Source of the DNA: Bacteroidota bacterium
Lineage (GTDB): Bacteria; Bacteroidota; Ignavibacteria; Kapaibacteriales; UBA961
DNA length: 32,146 bases
Direction: 5' to 3'
Assembly (NCBI GenBank): GCA_018266765.1
Contig: JAFDZU010000050.1
Location: 1 to 32,146, forward strand
Every line of letters begins with the position of its first letter. Position 1 is the first letter of the stretch. Both the position numbers and the translations under genes were made by a program. Of this stretch, positions 8,133 through 16,800 are shown one piece after another. The notes below the pieces were generated by a model, which was not told where the DNA came from, did no database searches, and saw nothing but the letters and a program-made list of their open reading frames with translations.

Positions 8133-8221
8133 GGAGAGAGAGGGATTTGAACCCTCGGTAGTGTCAAAAACACTACGACGGTTTAGCAAACCGTTGCCTT
8201 AAGCCACTCGGCCATCTCTCC
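8133..8221 (-). tRNA. tRNA-Ser, anticodon GCU
   Basis: Read on the minus strand from 8221, the acceptor arms GGAGAGA and TCTCTCC (complement of 8133-8139) pair perfectly. The D arm is GCCGAGTGGCTTAAGGC. The anticodon stem ACGGT/ACCGT encloses loop TTGCTAA with anticodon GCT, decoding AGC and AGU. A long variable arm (GTAGTGT/ACACTAC) marks a class II serine tRNA. The T arm is GAGGG/CCCTC with loop TTCAAAT. CCA is not encoded. The base after the acceptor stem (complement of 8132) reads U, where bacterial serine tRNAs normally have G. The gene stands alone, with its own promoter and terminator. Confidence 0.97.
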
Positions 8222-8272
8222 GTTTTATCATTTTTTACAACAAATTTCCGTTTAATTTGTATTTGTAAAGTG

Positions 8273-8305
8273 CGAATATACGACAGATTCCGCATTTTTA
8301 CCAAA
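8273..8305 (-). promoter_or_regulatory. Probable Bacteroidota-type promoter of tRNA-Ser
   Basis: On the minus strand, TTTG (8305-8302) is followed after 21 bases by TATATTCG (8280-8273), one mismatch from the TAnnTTTG -7 consensus. Transcription would start about 45 bases before the mature tRNA 5' end. The remaining sequence between this site and the rplM promoter (8306-8444) is T-rich and shows no gene. An ACTCAA/TTGAGT inverted repeat at 8394-8418 is of unknown meaning. Confidence 0.55.
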
Positions 8306-8444
8306 CAAAATTATCTTATTGCCTTTTTTTTCTAATTAATTTTTTTTCCGTCTCTAAATTTACTCCCATTTTTATAACAATCCAACGATTTTTACTCAAT
8401 TACCCTTTAATTTTGAGTGTAATCGCTATATTTTATAAATTTAC

Positions 8445-8476
8445 TTTGGCAAAAAGAGCATTAGTTGTTATTTTTG
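8445..8476 (+). promoter_or_regulatory. Promoter of the rplM-rpsI-rpsB-tsf operon
   Basis: TTTG at 8445-8448 and TATTTTTG at 8469-8476 are separated by exactly 20 bases. This fits the Bacteroidota primary sigma factor consensus (TTTG, 19-21 bases, TAnnTTTG). It lies about 45 bases before the rplM start and is the best promoter in the window. The sequence upstream is strongly AT-rich. Confidence 0.7.
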
Positions 8477-8520
8477 TATTCTTTTTGAATTAAAATCGTC
8501 TTTTCATATAGGAGTTATTA

Positions 8521-8979
8521 GTGGAATCGTCAGCAAAAATTACTAAATCCATTCGCGAAGTGGATGTTGAACGGAAGTGGCTCGTGGTAGATGCGGCAGG
8601 TAAAACTTTGGGGCGGATTGCAACTCAAATAGCAATTCTTCTTCGTGGCAAAGATAAGCCATTTTATACTCCTCACGTTGATTGTGGAGATTATGTCATC
8701 GTTATCAATGCATCACAAGTGAAAGTAACCGGCAAGCGCCAAGAACAAAAAGAATACTTTCATTATACCGGTTATCCGGGCGGAGGTCGTACTCGTTCAT
8801 TCAAAAATCTAGTGGTTTCAAAACCTGAAGAAGTAATTGAACTTGCCGTAAAAGGAATGCTTCCCAAAAACAGTTTAGGACGTGAAATTGGCAAAAAACT
8901 GAAGGTATACTCAGGAAATGAGCATCCACATTCAGCACAAATGCCTATTAATCGTGAATTACCTTACAGAGCAAACTAA
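8521..8979 (+). CDS. rplM: 50S ribosomal protein L13
   Basis: L13 is an early-binding protein of the large subunit. The 152-residue product has the family's hallmarks: [20 protein letters not shown] near the N-terminus, [19 protein letters not shown], the [10 protein letters not shown] segment, and [21 protein letters not shown] near the end. The start is GTG at 8521, chosen because AGGAG at 8510-8514 lies six bases upstream and no in-frame ATG occurs before the conserved region. It opens the standard rplM-rpsI pair; rpsI follows after 30 bases. A good sigma-A-like promoter lies at 8445-8476. Confidence 0.97.
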   Translation: MESSAKITKSIREVDVERKWLVVDAAGKTLGRIATQIAILLRGKDKPFYTPHVDCGDYVIVINASQVKVTGKRQEQKEYFHYTGYPGGGRTRSFKNLVVSKPEEVIELAVKGMLPKNSLGREIGKKLKVYSGNEHPHSAQMPINRELPYRAN

Positions 8980-9009
8980 AGCTATTTTAAATTAGGAGAA
9001 TTATTATAC

Positions 9010-9396
9010 ATGAAGAATGTCGCAGCAACAGGTCGTCGTAAAAATGCTATTGCTCAAGTGCGTATGGTTCCGGGAACAGGTACTGTTACGGTTAATCGTT
9101 TGCCGATTGAAACTTATTTTCCACTTGCTACTTATCGTCAAGAGGCATTACGCCCTCTCGAAACTGCAAACATGGAAGGTAAATTCGATATTATCATAAA
9201 AGTAAATGGTGGAGGAAAAAGTGGTCAAGCAGGTGCAGTCAGACTTGGAGTGGCTCGTTCACTCGTTGAGTTTGATGCAGAGTTACGTCCCCCACTTCAC
9301 TCTGCCGGTATGCTAACTAGAGATCCTCGTATGGTTGAGCGTAAGAAATATGGACAGAAAAAAGCGCGTAAACGTTTCCAATTTTCGAAGCGTTAA
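9010..9396 (+). CDS. rpsI: 30S ribosomal protein S9
   Basis: S9 is a small-subunit head protein whose C-terminal tail reaches the P-site tRNA. The 128-residue product shows ATGRRKNAIAQVRMVPGTG at the N-terminus, the VNGGGKSGQAGAVRLGVARS core, and the basic tail KKYGQKKARKRFQFSKR ending in the invariant SKR. Length is typical. AGGAG at 8994-8998 precedes the ATG by 11 bases. It is co-transcribed with rplM. The 161-base interval to rpsB carries a small hairpin (TGGCAAA/TTTGCCA, 9404-9428, without a proper T-run) and the structured leader described separately. Confidence 0.97.
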   Translation: MKNVAATGRRKNAIAQVRMVPGTGTVTVNRLPIETYFPLATYRQEALRPLETANMEGKFDIIIKVNGGGKSGQAGAVRLGVARSLVEFDAELRPPLHSAGMLTRDPRMVERKKYGQKKARKRFQFSKR

Positions 9397-9442
9397 ACTT
9401 TTATGGCAAATTGAAATTCATTTTGCCAATTATTATCAATCA

Positions 9443-9519
9443 TGCTTCAGGATTATCAGCGTGTGGCGTTTTTTAAAAATTATTTAACAAAACGTTGAGC
9501 CGATAAGTTGAATGAAGCA
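9443..9519 (+). promoter_or_regulatory. Structured RNA leader upstream of rpsB (putative S2 autoregulatory element)
   Basis: Three sets of complementary arms are nested here. P1 is TGCTTCA 9443-9449 with TGAAGCA 9513-9519 (7 bp). P2 is TTATC 9453-9457 with GATAA 9502-9506 (5 bp). P3 is CGTTTT 9467-9472 with AAAACG 9489-9494 (6 bp, extendable by G-U pairs), around an A/U-rich loop. The element ends 38 bases before the rpsB ATG and has no T-run, so it is not a plain terminator. S2 is known to repress rpsB-tsf through the mRNA leader in other bacteria, so a regulatory RNA is the likely reading, but I do not recognise this fold as a named family. Confidence 0.5.
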
Positions 9520-9544
9520 GTAGTTTTTACAACACATTATTATT

Positions 9545-9548
9545 GGAG
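9545..9548 (+). promoter_or_regulatory. Ribosome binding site GGAG that fixes the rpsB start
   Basis: GGAG ends nine bases before the ATG at 9558. A longer frame could open at TTG 9543, but that codon overlaps the binding site and would add five residues absent from S2 proteins. The start at 9558 (MANVTVEALL) is therefore preferred. Confidence 0.8.
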
Positions 9549-9557
9549 TTATATTTT

Positions 9558-10583
9558 ATGGCTAACGTTACCGTTGAAGCCCTTCTCGAATCAGGTGCAC
9601 ACTTTGGTCACCTAACCCGCCGGTGGAATCCAAAAATGCGTAAGTTTATTTATACCGAACGTAATGGAATTCACATTATTGACCTTCGTAAAACCCAGCT
9701 TTTATTAGAAGTTGCTACTGATGTTGCTCACGAAATATCAGCGTCAGGGAAAACAGTTTTATTCGTTGGAACAAAAAATCAAGCAAAAGAACCAATTACA
9801 GAACAAGCAAAACTTTGCGGAACAAATTATGTTTCTGACCGTTGGCTTGGTGGTATGCTTACGAATTTCACAACAATTCGCAAAAGTATCAAACGCCTAG
9901 CAACGATTGATAAAATGGAAATTGATGGTACGTTCGATAAAATAACCAAAAAAGAACGTTTGATGAGAAATCGTGAACGTGAAAAATTACGTCGAGTTTT
10001 TGGTGGAATTGAAAACATGACTCGCCTTCCCGGAATTTTATTTGTGGTTGATGTTAAAAAAGAACACTTAGCTATAAAAGAAGCGAAAACACTTGGTATT
10101 CCTGTTATTGGTATTGTTGATACTAATTCAGATCCTGATTTGATTGATTATCCAATACCTGCAAACGACGATTCAATAAGAACTATTGAACTTGTGGCTG
10201 GTGCAATTGCCGCCGCTGTTTTAGAAGGTCGTGAAATAGCAAAGATTAAAGCACTTGAAGCCGGTGTTTCGGGTGAACTTGCCGATAAAGATGAATCAGA
10301 CAACGCTACAGACCAAAAGAACCAACGTAGAATGCGTGGTCGTAGAAATCCAAATGAAGCAGGTGGTGGTGGTGACCGTCAGCAAAGTAATGATCGCCCA
10401 AGACGCACGGCAGGGTCTAGAACCGACGCACCAACACGTAGCGTTACTCCTGTTGCTAAACCCGAATTTGTTGTTGAAACAACGGCCGTTCCTGAAACAA
10501 TTGCTGATAATCCAATTCAAGAGCCGGTTAATGTGGTTGTTGAAACTCCGAATCCTATCGTAGAAACTCCAACAGCAGAATAA
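9558..10583 (+). CDS. rpsB: 30S ribosomal protein S2 with long low-complexity C-terminal extension
   Basis: S2 binds late to the small subunit next to S1. Residues 1 to about 235 are a standard S2: VEALLESGAHFGHLTRRWNP, IYTERNGIHIIDLRKTQ, FVGTKNQAKEPI, RWLGGMLTNFTTIRKSI, LPGILFVVDVKKEHLAIKEA and PVIGIVDTNSDPDLIDYPIP. The typical bacterial protein ends there (about 240 residues in E. coli). This one continues for roughly 100 residues with no predictable fold: first an R/N/G/Q/D-rich stretch (RRMRGRRNPNEAGGGGDR), then a P/V/E/T-rich acidic tail. The extension is in frame with no break and is followed by tsf after 45 bases, so it is unlikely to be an artefact. The start is set by the GGAG at 9545. 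Confidence 0.96.
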   Translation: MANVTVEALLESGAHFGHLTRRWNPKMRKFIYTERNGIHIIDLRKTQLLLEVATDVAHEISASGKTVLFVGTKNQAKEPITEQAKLCGTNYVSDRWLGGMLTNFTTIRKSIKRLATIDKMEIDGTFDKITKKERLMRNREREKLRRVFGGIENMTRLPGILFVVDVKKEHLAIKEAKTLGIPVIGIVDTNSDPDLIDYPIPANDDSIRTIELVAGAIAAAVLEGREIAKIKALEAGVSGELADKDESDNATDQKNQRRMRGRRNPNEAGGGGDRQQSNDRPRRTAGSRTDAPTRSVTPVAKPEFVVETTAVPETIADNPIQEPVNVVVETPNPIVETPTAE

Positions 10584-10628
10584 TCTTTATTTTGAAATCA
10601 AATTAATATATTGAAGGTATAATAGAAA

Positions 10629-11477
10629 ATGGTTACTCCACAAATGGTAAAACACTTGCGCGATAAAACCGGCGCAGGTATGGCTGATTGTAAAAAAGCT
10701 CTCGACGAAGCATCAGGTGATATGGATGTTGCAATTGATGTTCTGCGTAAGCGTGGTGCTGCTTCCGCCGCTAAACGTGCAGATCGTTCAGCTAATGAAG
10801 GACTTATAATTGCGAAAATTTCTGATGACGGTAAAAAAGCGGCAATTGTAGAAATTAATTGCGAAACAGATTTTGTTGCCCGTAATGAAGAATTTGGTGA
10901 CTTTGCTTCACAAGTTGGAGATGCAATTCTTAAAAACAACCCGAAAAATGCCGAAGAAATTATGGCAATAAGTATTGGTACCAAAACACTCGGTGATCTT
11001 CATAATGAAATGCTCTCTAAATTCAGTGAAAAAATCGGTGTTAAACGCTTCAAACATATTTCGACAGCTGGAACAGTCGTTGAATATATACACGCTGGTA
11101 ATAAACTTGCTGTTTTGATTGAGGTTAATGCTGTAGCAAATGAAAAAGGTAAATCAATGATTCGCGATATTGCTATGCAAATTGCGGCTATGAACCCTTC
11201 TTTCATAGACCGAGAAAATGTAAATACTGATGCAATTAATAAAGAAATTGAAATCTACCGTGACCAAGCAATTCAAGAAGGTAAAAAGCCGGAAATTGCC
11301 GATAGAGTTGCGGTCGGTAAATTAGAAAAATTTTATCAAGAACAATGTCTTGTAGAACAGGCATTTGTCAAAGACAGTACAAAAACTGTTAATGATGTTC
11401 TTAGTGATATCTCAAAAGAAATTGGTTCCGATGTTAAAATTTTAAGTTTTGACCGCTATTTCTTGGGAGAAGAATAA
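10629..11477 (+). CDS. tsf: Translation elongation factor Ts
   Basis: EF-Ts is the guanine nucleotide exchange factor of EF-Tu. The 282-residue product opens with the UBA-like N-terminal domain (VKHLRDKTGAGMADCKKALD), continues with LRKRGAASAAKRADRSANEG, and carries the exchange motif NCETDFVARNEEF at about residues 77-89, whose Asp and Phe insert into EF-Tu. The second half (VVEYIHAGNKLAVLIEVN, IAMQIAAMNPSFI, EQCLVEQAFVKDS) matches the dimerisation and core domains. Length is typical (283 in E. coli). A weak GAAGG precedes the ATG. It is the last gene before the strong terminator at 11501-11530, giving a rplM-rpsI-rpsB-tsf transcription unit. Confidence 0.97.
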   Translation: MVTPQMVKHLRDKTGAGMADCKKALDEASGDMDVAIDVLRKRGAASAAKRADRSANEGLIIAKISDDGKKAAIVEINCETDFVARNEEFGDFASQVGDAILKNNPKNAEEIMAISIGTKTLGDLHNEMLSKFSEKIGVKRFKHISTAGTVVEYIHAGNKLAVLIEVNAVANEKGKSMIRDIAMQIAAMNPSFIDRENVNTDAINKEIEIYRDQAIQEGKKPEIADRVAVGKLEKFYQEQCLVEQAFVKDSTKTVNDVLSDISKEIGSDVKILSFDRYFLGEE

Positions 11478-11500
11478 AACTCTTTCTATAGTTTCTTACT

Positions 11501-11530
11501 AAGGGCGAGGTGAAAACTTTGCCCTTTTTA
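11501..11530 (+). terminator. Strong intrinsic terminator between tsf and pyrH
   Basis: Bases 11501-11511 pair with 11516-11526 through an 11-bp stem (outer part AAGGGC/GCCCTT, two G-U pairs inside) closed by a GAAA tetraloop. TTT at 11527-11529 extends the T-run. The stem-loop is compact and sits 24 bases after the tsf stop, so pyrH probably needs its own promoter. None matching the consensus is evident in 11531-11596. Confidence 0.9.
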
Positions 11531-11581
11531 TTACACTTTTTTGAAGTTATATTTAAAAAAAAATAACTCACAGTTCCATAA

Positions 11582-12307
<726 letters not shown>

Positions 12308-12366
12308 TTGTAATCGAATCTTTTGTAGTATTACCATAATTTGTTTAATAATGTAAGTGATTAATT

Positions 12367-12927
12367 ATGCCTATTCCAGATATCATCAACGATGCCCGCA
12401 GTGGTATGCAAAAAGCTGTAGAACATGCACAGCATCAAATTATTAAAGTACGTACCGGACGTGCTTCCGGTAGTTTAGTTGAAAATTTAAAAATTGAATA
12501 TTATGGAGCTCCTACCCCTCTTGGTCAAGTTGGAAGTATCTCTACACCTGATGCTCGGACAATTCTTATTCAACCGTGGGATCGAACGACACTTGGGGCA
12601 ATTGAGAAAGCCATTCTTGCCTCTGACCTTGGGTTAAATCCTAATAATGATGGTTCAGTTATTCGTGTTCCAATTCCTCCGCTTACTGAGGAACGTCGCA
12701 AAGATTTTGTGAAACTATGTAAAAAATATGCTGAAGAAGGTAAAGTTGCCGTAAGAAATGTACGACGTGACAACTTAGAAGCTCTTAAAATTGCAGAAAA
12801 GAAAGAAAGTTTTTCTGAAGACGACAGAAAACGAGGAGAAGATGAAATTCAAAAGATAACTGACAAATATATTAAAGATATTGATGGTATATTAGCTCAG
12901 AAAGAAAAAGAAATAATGGAGGATTAA
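12367..12927 (+). CDS. frr: Ribosome recycling factor
   Basis: RRF splits post-termination ribosomes together with EF-G. The 186-residue protein has the expected three-helix-bundle domain broken by the small beta domain. Diagnostic segments are VRTGRASGSLVENLKIEYYG, the TPLGQVGSIS and DARTILIQPWDRTTLGAIEKAI strands, IRVPIPPLTEERRKDFVKL, and the C-terminal helix with VRNVRRDNLEALK. Length matches E. coli (185). It follows pyrH and is closed by the terminator at 12956. Confidence 0.97.
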   Translation: MPIPDIINDARSGMQKAVEHAQHQIIKVRTGRASGSLVENLKIEYYGAPTPLGQVGSISTPDARTILIQPWDRTTLGAIEKAILASDLGLNPNNDGSVIRVPIPPLTEERRKDFVKLCKKYAEEGKVAVRNVRRDNLEALKIAEKKESFSEDDRKRGEDEIQKITDKYIKDIDGILAQKEKEIMED

Positions 12928-12955
12928 TTCCTTTATTCTCATTGAATTTATATTT

Positions 12956-12995
12956 AAGCGCAAACTCACCATAATTATGAGTTCGCGCTTTTTTA
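12956..12995 (+). terminator. Intrinsic terminator after frr
   Basis: AAGCGC (12956-12961) pairs with GCGCTT (12985-12990). After one mismatch the stem continues as AACTCA with TGAGTT (12963-12968 and 12978-12983). A 9-base loop closes it, and the T-run follows from 12989. It ends the pyrH-frr unit. Confidence 0.88.
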
Positions 12996-13031
12996 TTTTA
13001 TACATTCTCTTTACACATAAATTATTTAAGT

Positions 13032-13847
13032 ATGAATAATATTGATATGTTAACATTAAAACCTATAGGTGTTCTATCATCACCTTATACTGATAAGTAT
13101 GATGCACCTCGGCAGCCAGGAGTTGATGGCAAACACAATGAAGCAATAATTACACTACTTCCTCAATGCAATTTTGAGCAAGCGTTAGAGGATTTGGCAG
13201 GATTTGAAAGGATATGGTTAATAACTTGGTTTCATAAAAATACCACATGGAAACCAAAAGTATTACCCCCAAGAAGCTGTCGAATAAAACGAGGAGTGTT
13301 TGCTACTCGTTCTCCACATCGTCCAAACCCAATTGGACTTACAGTGTGCGAACTTAAGGAAATTAAAGGATTGAAATTATATGTTCGTGACGTAGATTTA
13401 TTACACGGAACACCAATATTGGATATAAAACCTTACATTCCCTATTATGATAGCTTTCCTAAATCAATAAGTGGATGGATTGACGATGTTGATAAACACA
13501 TTCAAGAATATTCAATTATTGTATCTGAACTTGCGCGTGAACAATTAAATTGGCTTGAAATTCATTCTGAACTCAGACTTGAGGATATATCATTTCCAAT
13601 TTTGAGACGTGATCCATTTCCCTTTTCATCTCGGCGGATAGTAGAAAAAGACTATGGTTATATGATGGCAGTAAAATCCTGGAGAATACATTATAAGATT
13701 GAAAATAAAAATGTATTAATTGAAAAAATTACAAGTGGTTACAGTCGAGAATATGTTTTTCTAAATCCTGATAACCACATCTTAAATGACCACTTGGCTC
13801 ATATAGGATTTTTCCGAAAATGGGACGATAATTGTACTGATTTATAA
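13032..13847 (+). CDS. trmO: tRNA (N6-threonylcarbamoyladenosine37-N6)-methyltransferase TrmO-like
   Basis: TrmO (formerly TsaA/YaeB) adds an SAM-derived methyl group to t6A37 in ANN-decoding tRNAs; it has a beta-barrel SAM fold unlike Rossmann methyltransferases. The 271-residue product shows the family pattern: LKPIGVLSSPYTDKYDAPRQ, the FERIWLITWFHKN strand, ATRSPHRPNPIGLT at residues 91-104, and HGTPILDIKPYIPYYDS at 125-141. These include the residues that bind SAM and tRNA in the family. The C-terminal domain (from about 165) is less conserved but includes the usual second lobe ending VFLNPDN. The ATG at 13032 gives six residues before the conserved strand; Met6 is a possible alternative. 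It converges with the sensor kinase gene with only five bases between the stops and no visible terminator. Confidence 0.88.
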   Translation: MNNIDMLTLKPIGVLSSPYTDKYDAPRQPGVDGKHNEAIITLLPQCNFEQALEDLAGFERIWLITWFHKNTTWKPKVLPPRSCRIKRGVFATRSPHRPNPIGLTVCELKEIKGLKLYVRDVDLLHGTPILDIKPYIPYYDSFPKSISGWIDDVDKHIQEYSIIVSELAREQLNWLEIHSELRLEDISFPILRRDPFPFSSRRIVEKDYGYMMAVKSWRIHYKIENKNVLIEKITSGYSREYVFLNPDNHILNDHLAHIGFFRKWDDNCTDL

Positions 13848-13852
13848 AACTC

Positions 13853-16800
13853 TTATTCTGTATCTTGTGAAGGGGGAGGATTAAGAGGCAATCGAACAGT
13901 AAAAACAGTTCCGACTCCAACTTTACTTTTTGCTTCAATAGTGCCACCGTGAAATTCAAGCATATCTCTTACAATTGATAATCCCAACCCAGTACCAGTT
14001 ACCAAACCTACATTAGAACCTCTGAAAAATGGAGAAAATAAATGTTTCATTTCCTCATCAGGAATGCCAATTCCACTATCGGTTACTTGTATTATGACAA
14101 AATCATCTCCTTCGGAGCGAAGTGTTAACATTATATTTTTATTTGTAGCAGAATATTTAGATGCATTTGTTAATAAATTTATTATTATCTGTTTTATCAT
14201 CCTTTTATCACCTTGGATTTCTGGTAAGTTTTTTGGTAAAGTAATTACGAGATTTTGTGATTTAGTATTGAGTATTCCATGAAGTTCCGAGTGAATTCTA
14301 TTCACCATCTCATCAAGATTGATTTTTTCGGGAATAAATTTATCCTTGAAAGATTGAATTGAAGATTGAAGTAAAAAGTCATTCATCAGCTCAGTCAGGT
14401 CTTGAATTCTTGACTTTATTTTATCGATTTCACCTATTCTTTGTCCAAAATCTAATTTAGATGCATAAGCAGCAAGTAAATCTGCTGAAATTTGAATTCC
14501 CGTTAATGGAGTACGGAATTCATGAGAAATAGTGGTAATAAACTGCGTTTTCATTGCATTTAATTCACGTTCTTTAGCGAGTGTTTTTTGTAATTCTTCT
14601 TCACTTTGTTTTCTCTGAGTTATATCATATAAAAATATGCGAATTGTTGAAGTATCAGGAACGAAAAACACACGTTCATCAAACACATGGTTATTAATAT
14701 ATATTTCCCTCTGCAATGGATTATTCGGTTGTTTAATAAGCTCATCCATTTGTTCAAAGAGCCCGGCAAATATTGGACTGTTTAACTGTTGTGACTTCAC
14801 ATCAGGAAAAAATTTTTTTGCTTCAGCATTACAATATGTTATTTCTCCGCCTTGTGAAAGTTCGAATATTGGTTGAGGATTCTGTTCAGGAAATGATGCA
14901 AGATGATGAAGAATTTGTTCTGATTTTTTACGTTTAGAGATATCTACCGCTGCTTGAATTGTTACAACAACCCCGTCAGGACGAACAAATTTTGTGATAT
15001 GATTTTCAAGCCATATATACTGACCATTTTTACGTTTGAAACGATAATCTATATCAAAATTAGTGAATTCTCCTTCTAATTTAATACTATCAAATTTTTC
15101 CAAAACATGTTTTAAATCATCAGGATGTATAAAGTTAGGGTTTTCTTTCAACATTTCATATTGCCATTCTTCTTGTGTAAACCCCGATTGTTTTATAAAT
15201 TCAGCATTAACATAATCAATATGAATTTCTTTTCCAGGAAATCTTGAAGATTGAGATACTCCAAGCGGCAATGAATTAGCGAGAAACCGAAATTTATTTT
15301 CACTTTCTTTCAATTTTTTCTCGGCTTCTTTTTGCAGTGTAATATCAACGGCCGAACCAACTATTTCAGTTACTTTTCCATTTTCGAACAATGGCTCTAA
15401 AGTAAAAAAATAATATTTATTACCAGGTATTTCGGACTCAAACGAAACAGATTCTCCTGCAAAAACTTTATGAAGATGTGGCAATACTTTAGTTTGGTAT
15501 TCTATACCAAATAATTTACTTGGTGTCTCACCTTGTATAAGCTCAGTAGTAAAATCTCCGGCTAATTTACCTTCACGTAATGAATATACATACTCACCAT
15601 CTTCACGACGATACATTTTAATAATTAAATTTTGAAGATTCTTTACAGTTCTTCTGAAATCTTCTCGTTGTGCTTGGGCAAGAGCCGCTTCAGCTCGTTT
15701 TAAGTCGGTAATATCTACAGATATTTGTGTGATTGTTTCCGGAAGACCTGTTATCAGATTGTGTTCAGCAAAACAATATACTTCTGTCCAAATTATTTCA
15801 TTTTTTTTACCAATATTACGATACTGAGTCTTCAATACGTCTTTAGCACCAGATTGAATCCATTTTGTGGCTTCGGTTATTTGTCGTTCTCGGTCGTCAG
15901 GATGAAAAATTGATGATGCTTCCTCAATACTCAGTTTAGAAAATTCATCAATAGTTAAACCTATTTGTTTTTCAAATTCTTTATTAGCAAATTCGTATTT
16001 ATGTTCATCAATAATCCATCGAACAATTCCGACCGGAGCGTTTTCAACCAAATTTTTATATTTTTGAGAACTCTTCTCGATATGTAAATTTGCAGCTATT
16101 CTTTCTGTTATTTCTGAAATTGTACCAACTGTACCAATAATTATACCATCAACATTTCTAAAAGGAGCAGCATTAATTTCCAACCATTTTTCTTGGTTGT
16201 AAGGGGTTTTAATTTTTACTAAATATTGTTCTGATATTCCTTTTAATCTTCTTTCCAACCTTGCTAGGTATTCATTATTATTTTCACCTTCATTTAAAAC
16301 TAAAATTGATGAATTTTTACCAATCAAATCATCAGAATTTAATCCAAATATTTCTGATATTCGGTTATTCACAAATTCAATGTTTCCCTCTGTATCAGTT
16401 AAAACAATACCTTCATTCAAACTTTGCATTATTGTTCGAAGTTTAAGTTCACTTTCTATCAGGGCTTCCTCTGTAAGACGTTTTTCGGTAACGTCATTTG
16501 TAAATGTAAGAATAACTCTTTCATTATTTAAAACTATTATAACAGATGAAATTTCTACGTCTTTAACTTCTTTGTTAAGATTTTTGATTTTTATTAATGC
16601 CGGTTGTAGTATTTTTCCTTCTTGTAACATCATTGATATCCGATTTTTTACTAAATCTACTGATTCAGGAAGTAAAAACTCTATTGGACTTAATCCTAAC
16701 AGTTGAGATTCATTTTCTGCCCCTATAAACTTTAAACCCGCATTATTAGCATAAATGATAGTCTCTTTATGAATAAAAATAGGAATTGGTAAATCATAAA

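Noticed and set aside
8394-8418. ACTCAA/TTGAGT inverted repeat upstream of the rplM promoter
   Set aside because: Only 6 bp per arm in very AT-rich sequence; it could be an operator, but there is nothing to set it apart from chance.
9543-9557. Earlier TTG start for rpsB
   Set aside because: The TTG overlaps the GGAG ribosome binding site, and the added residues (MELYF) are not part of S2.
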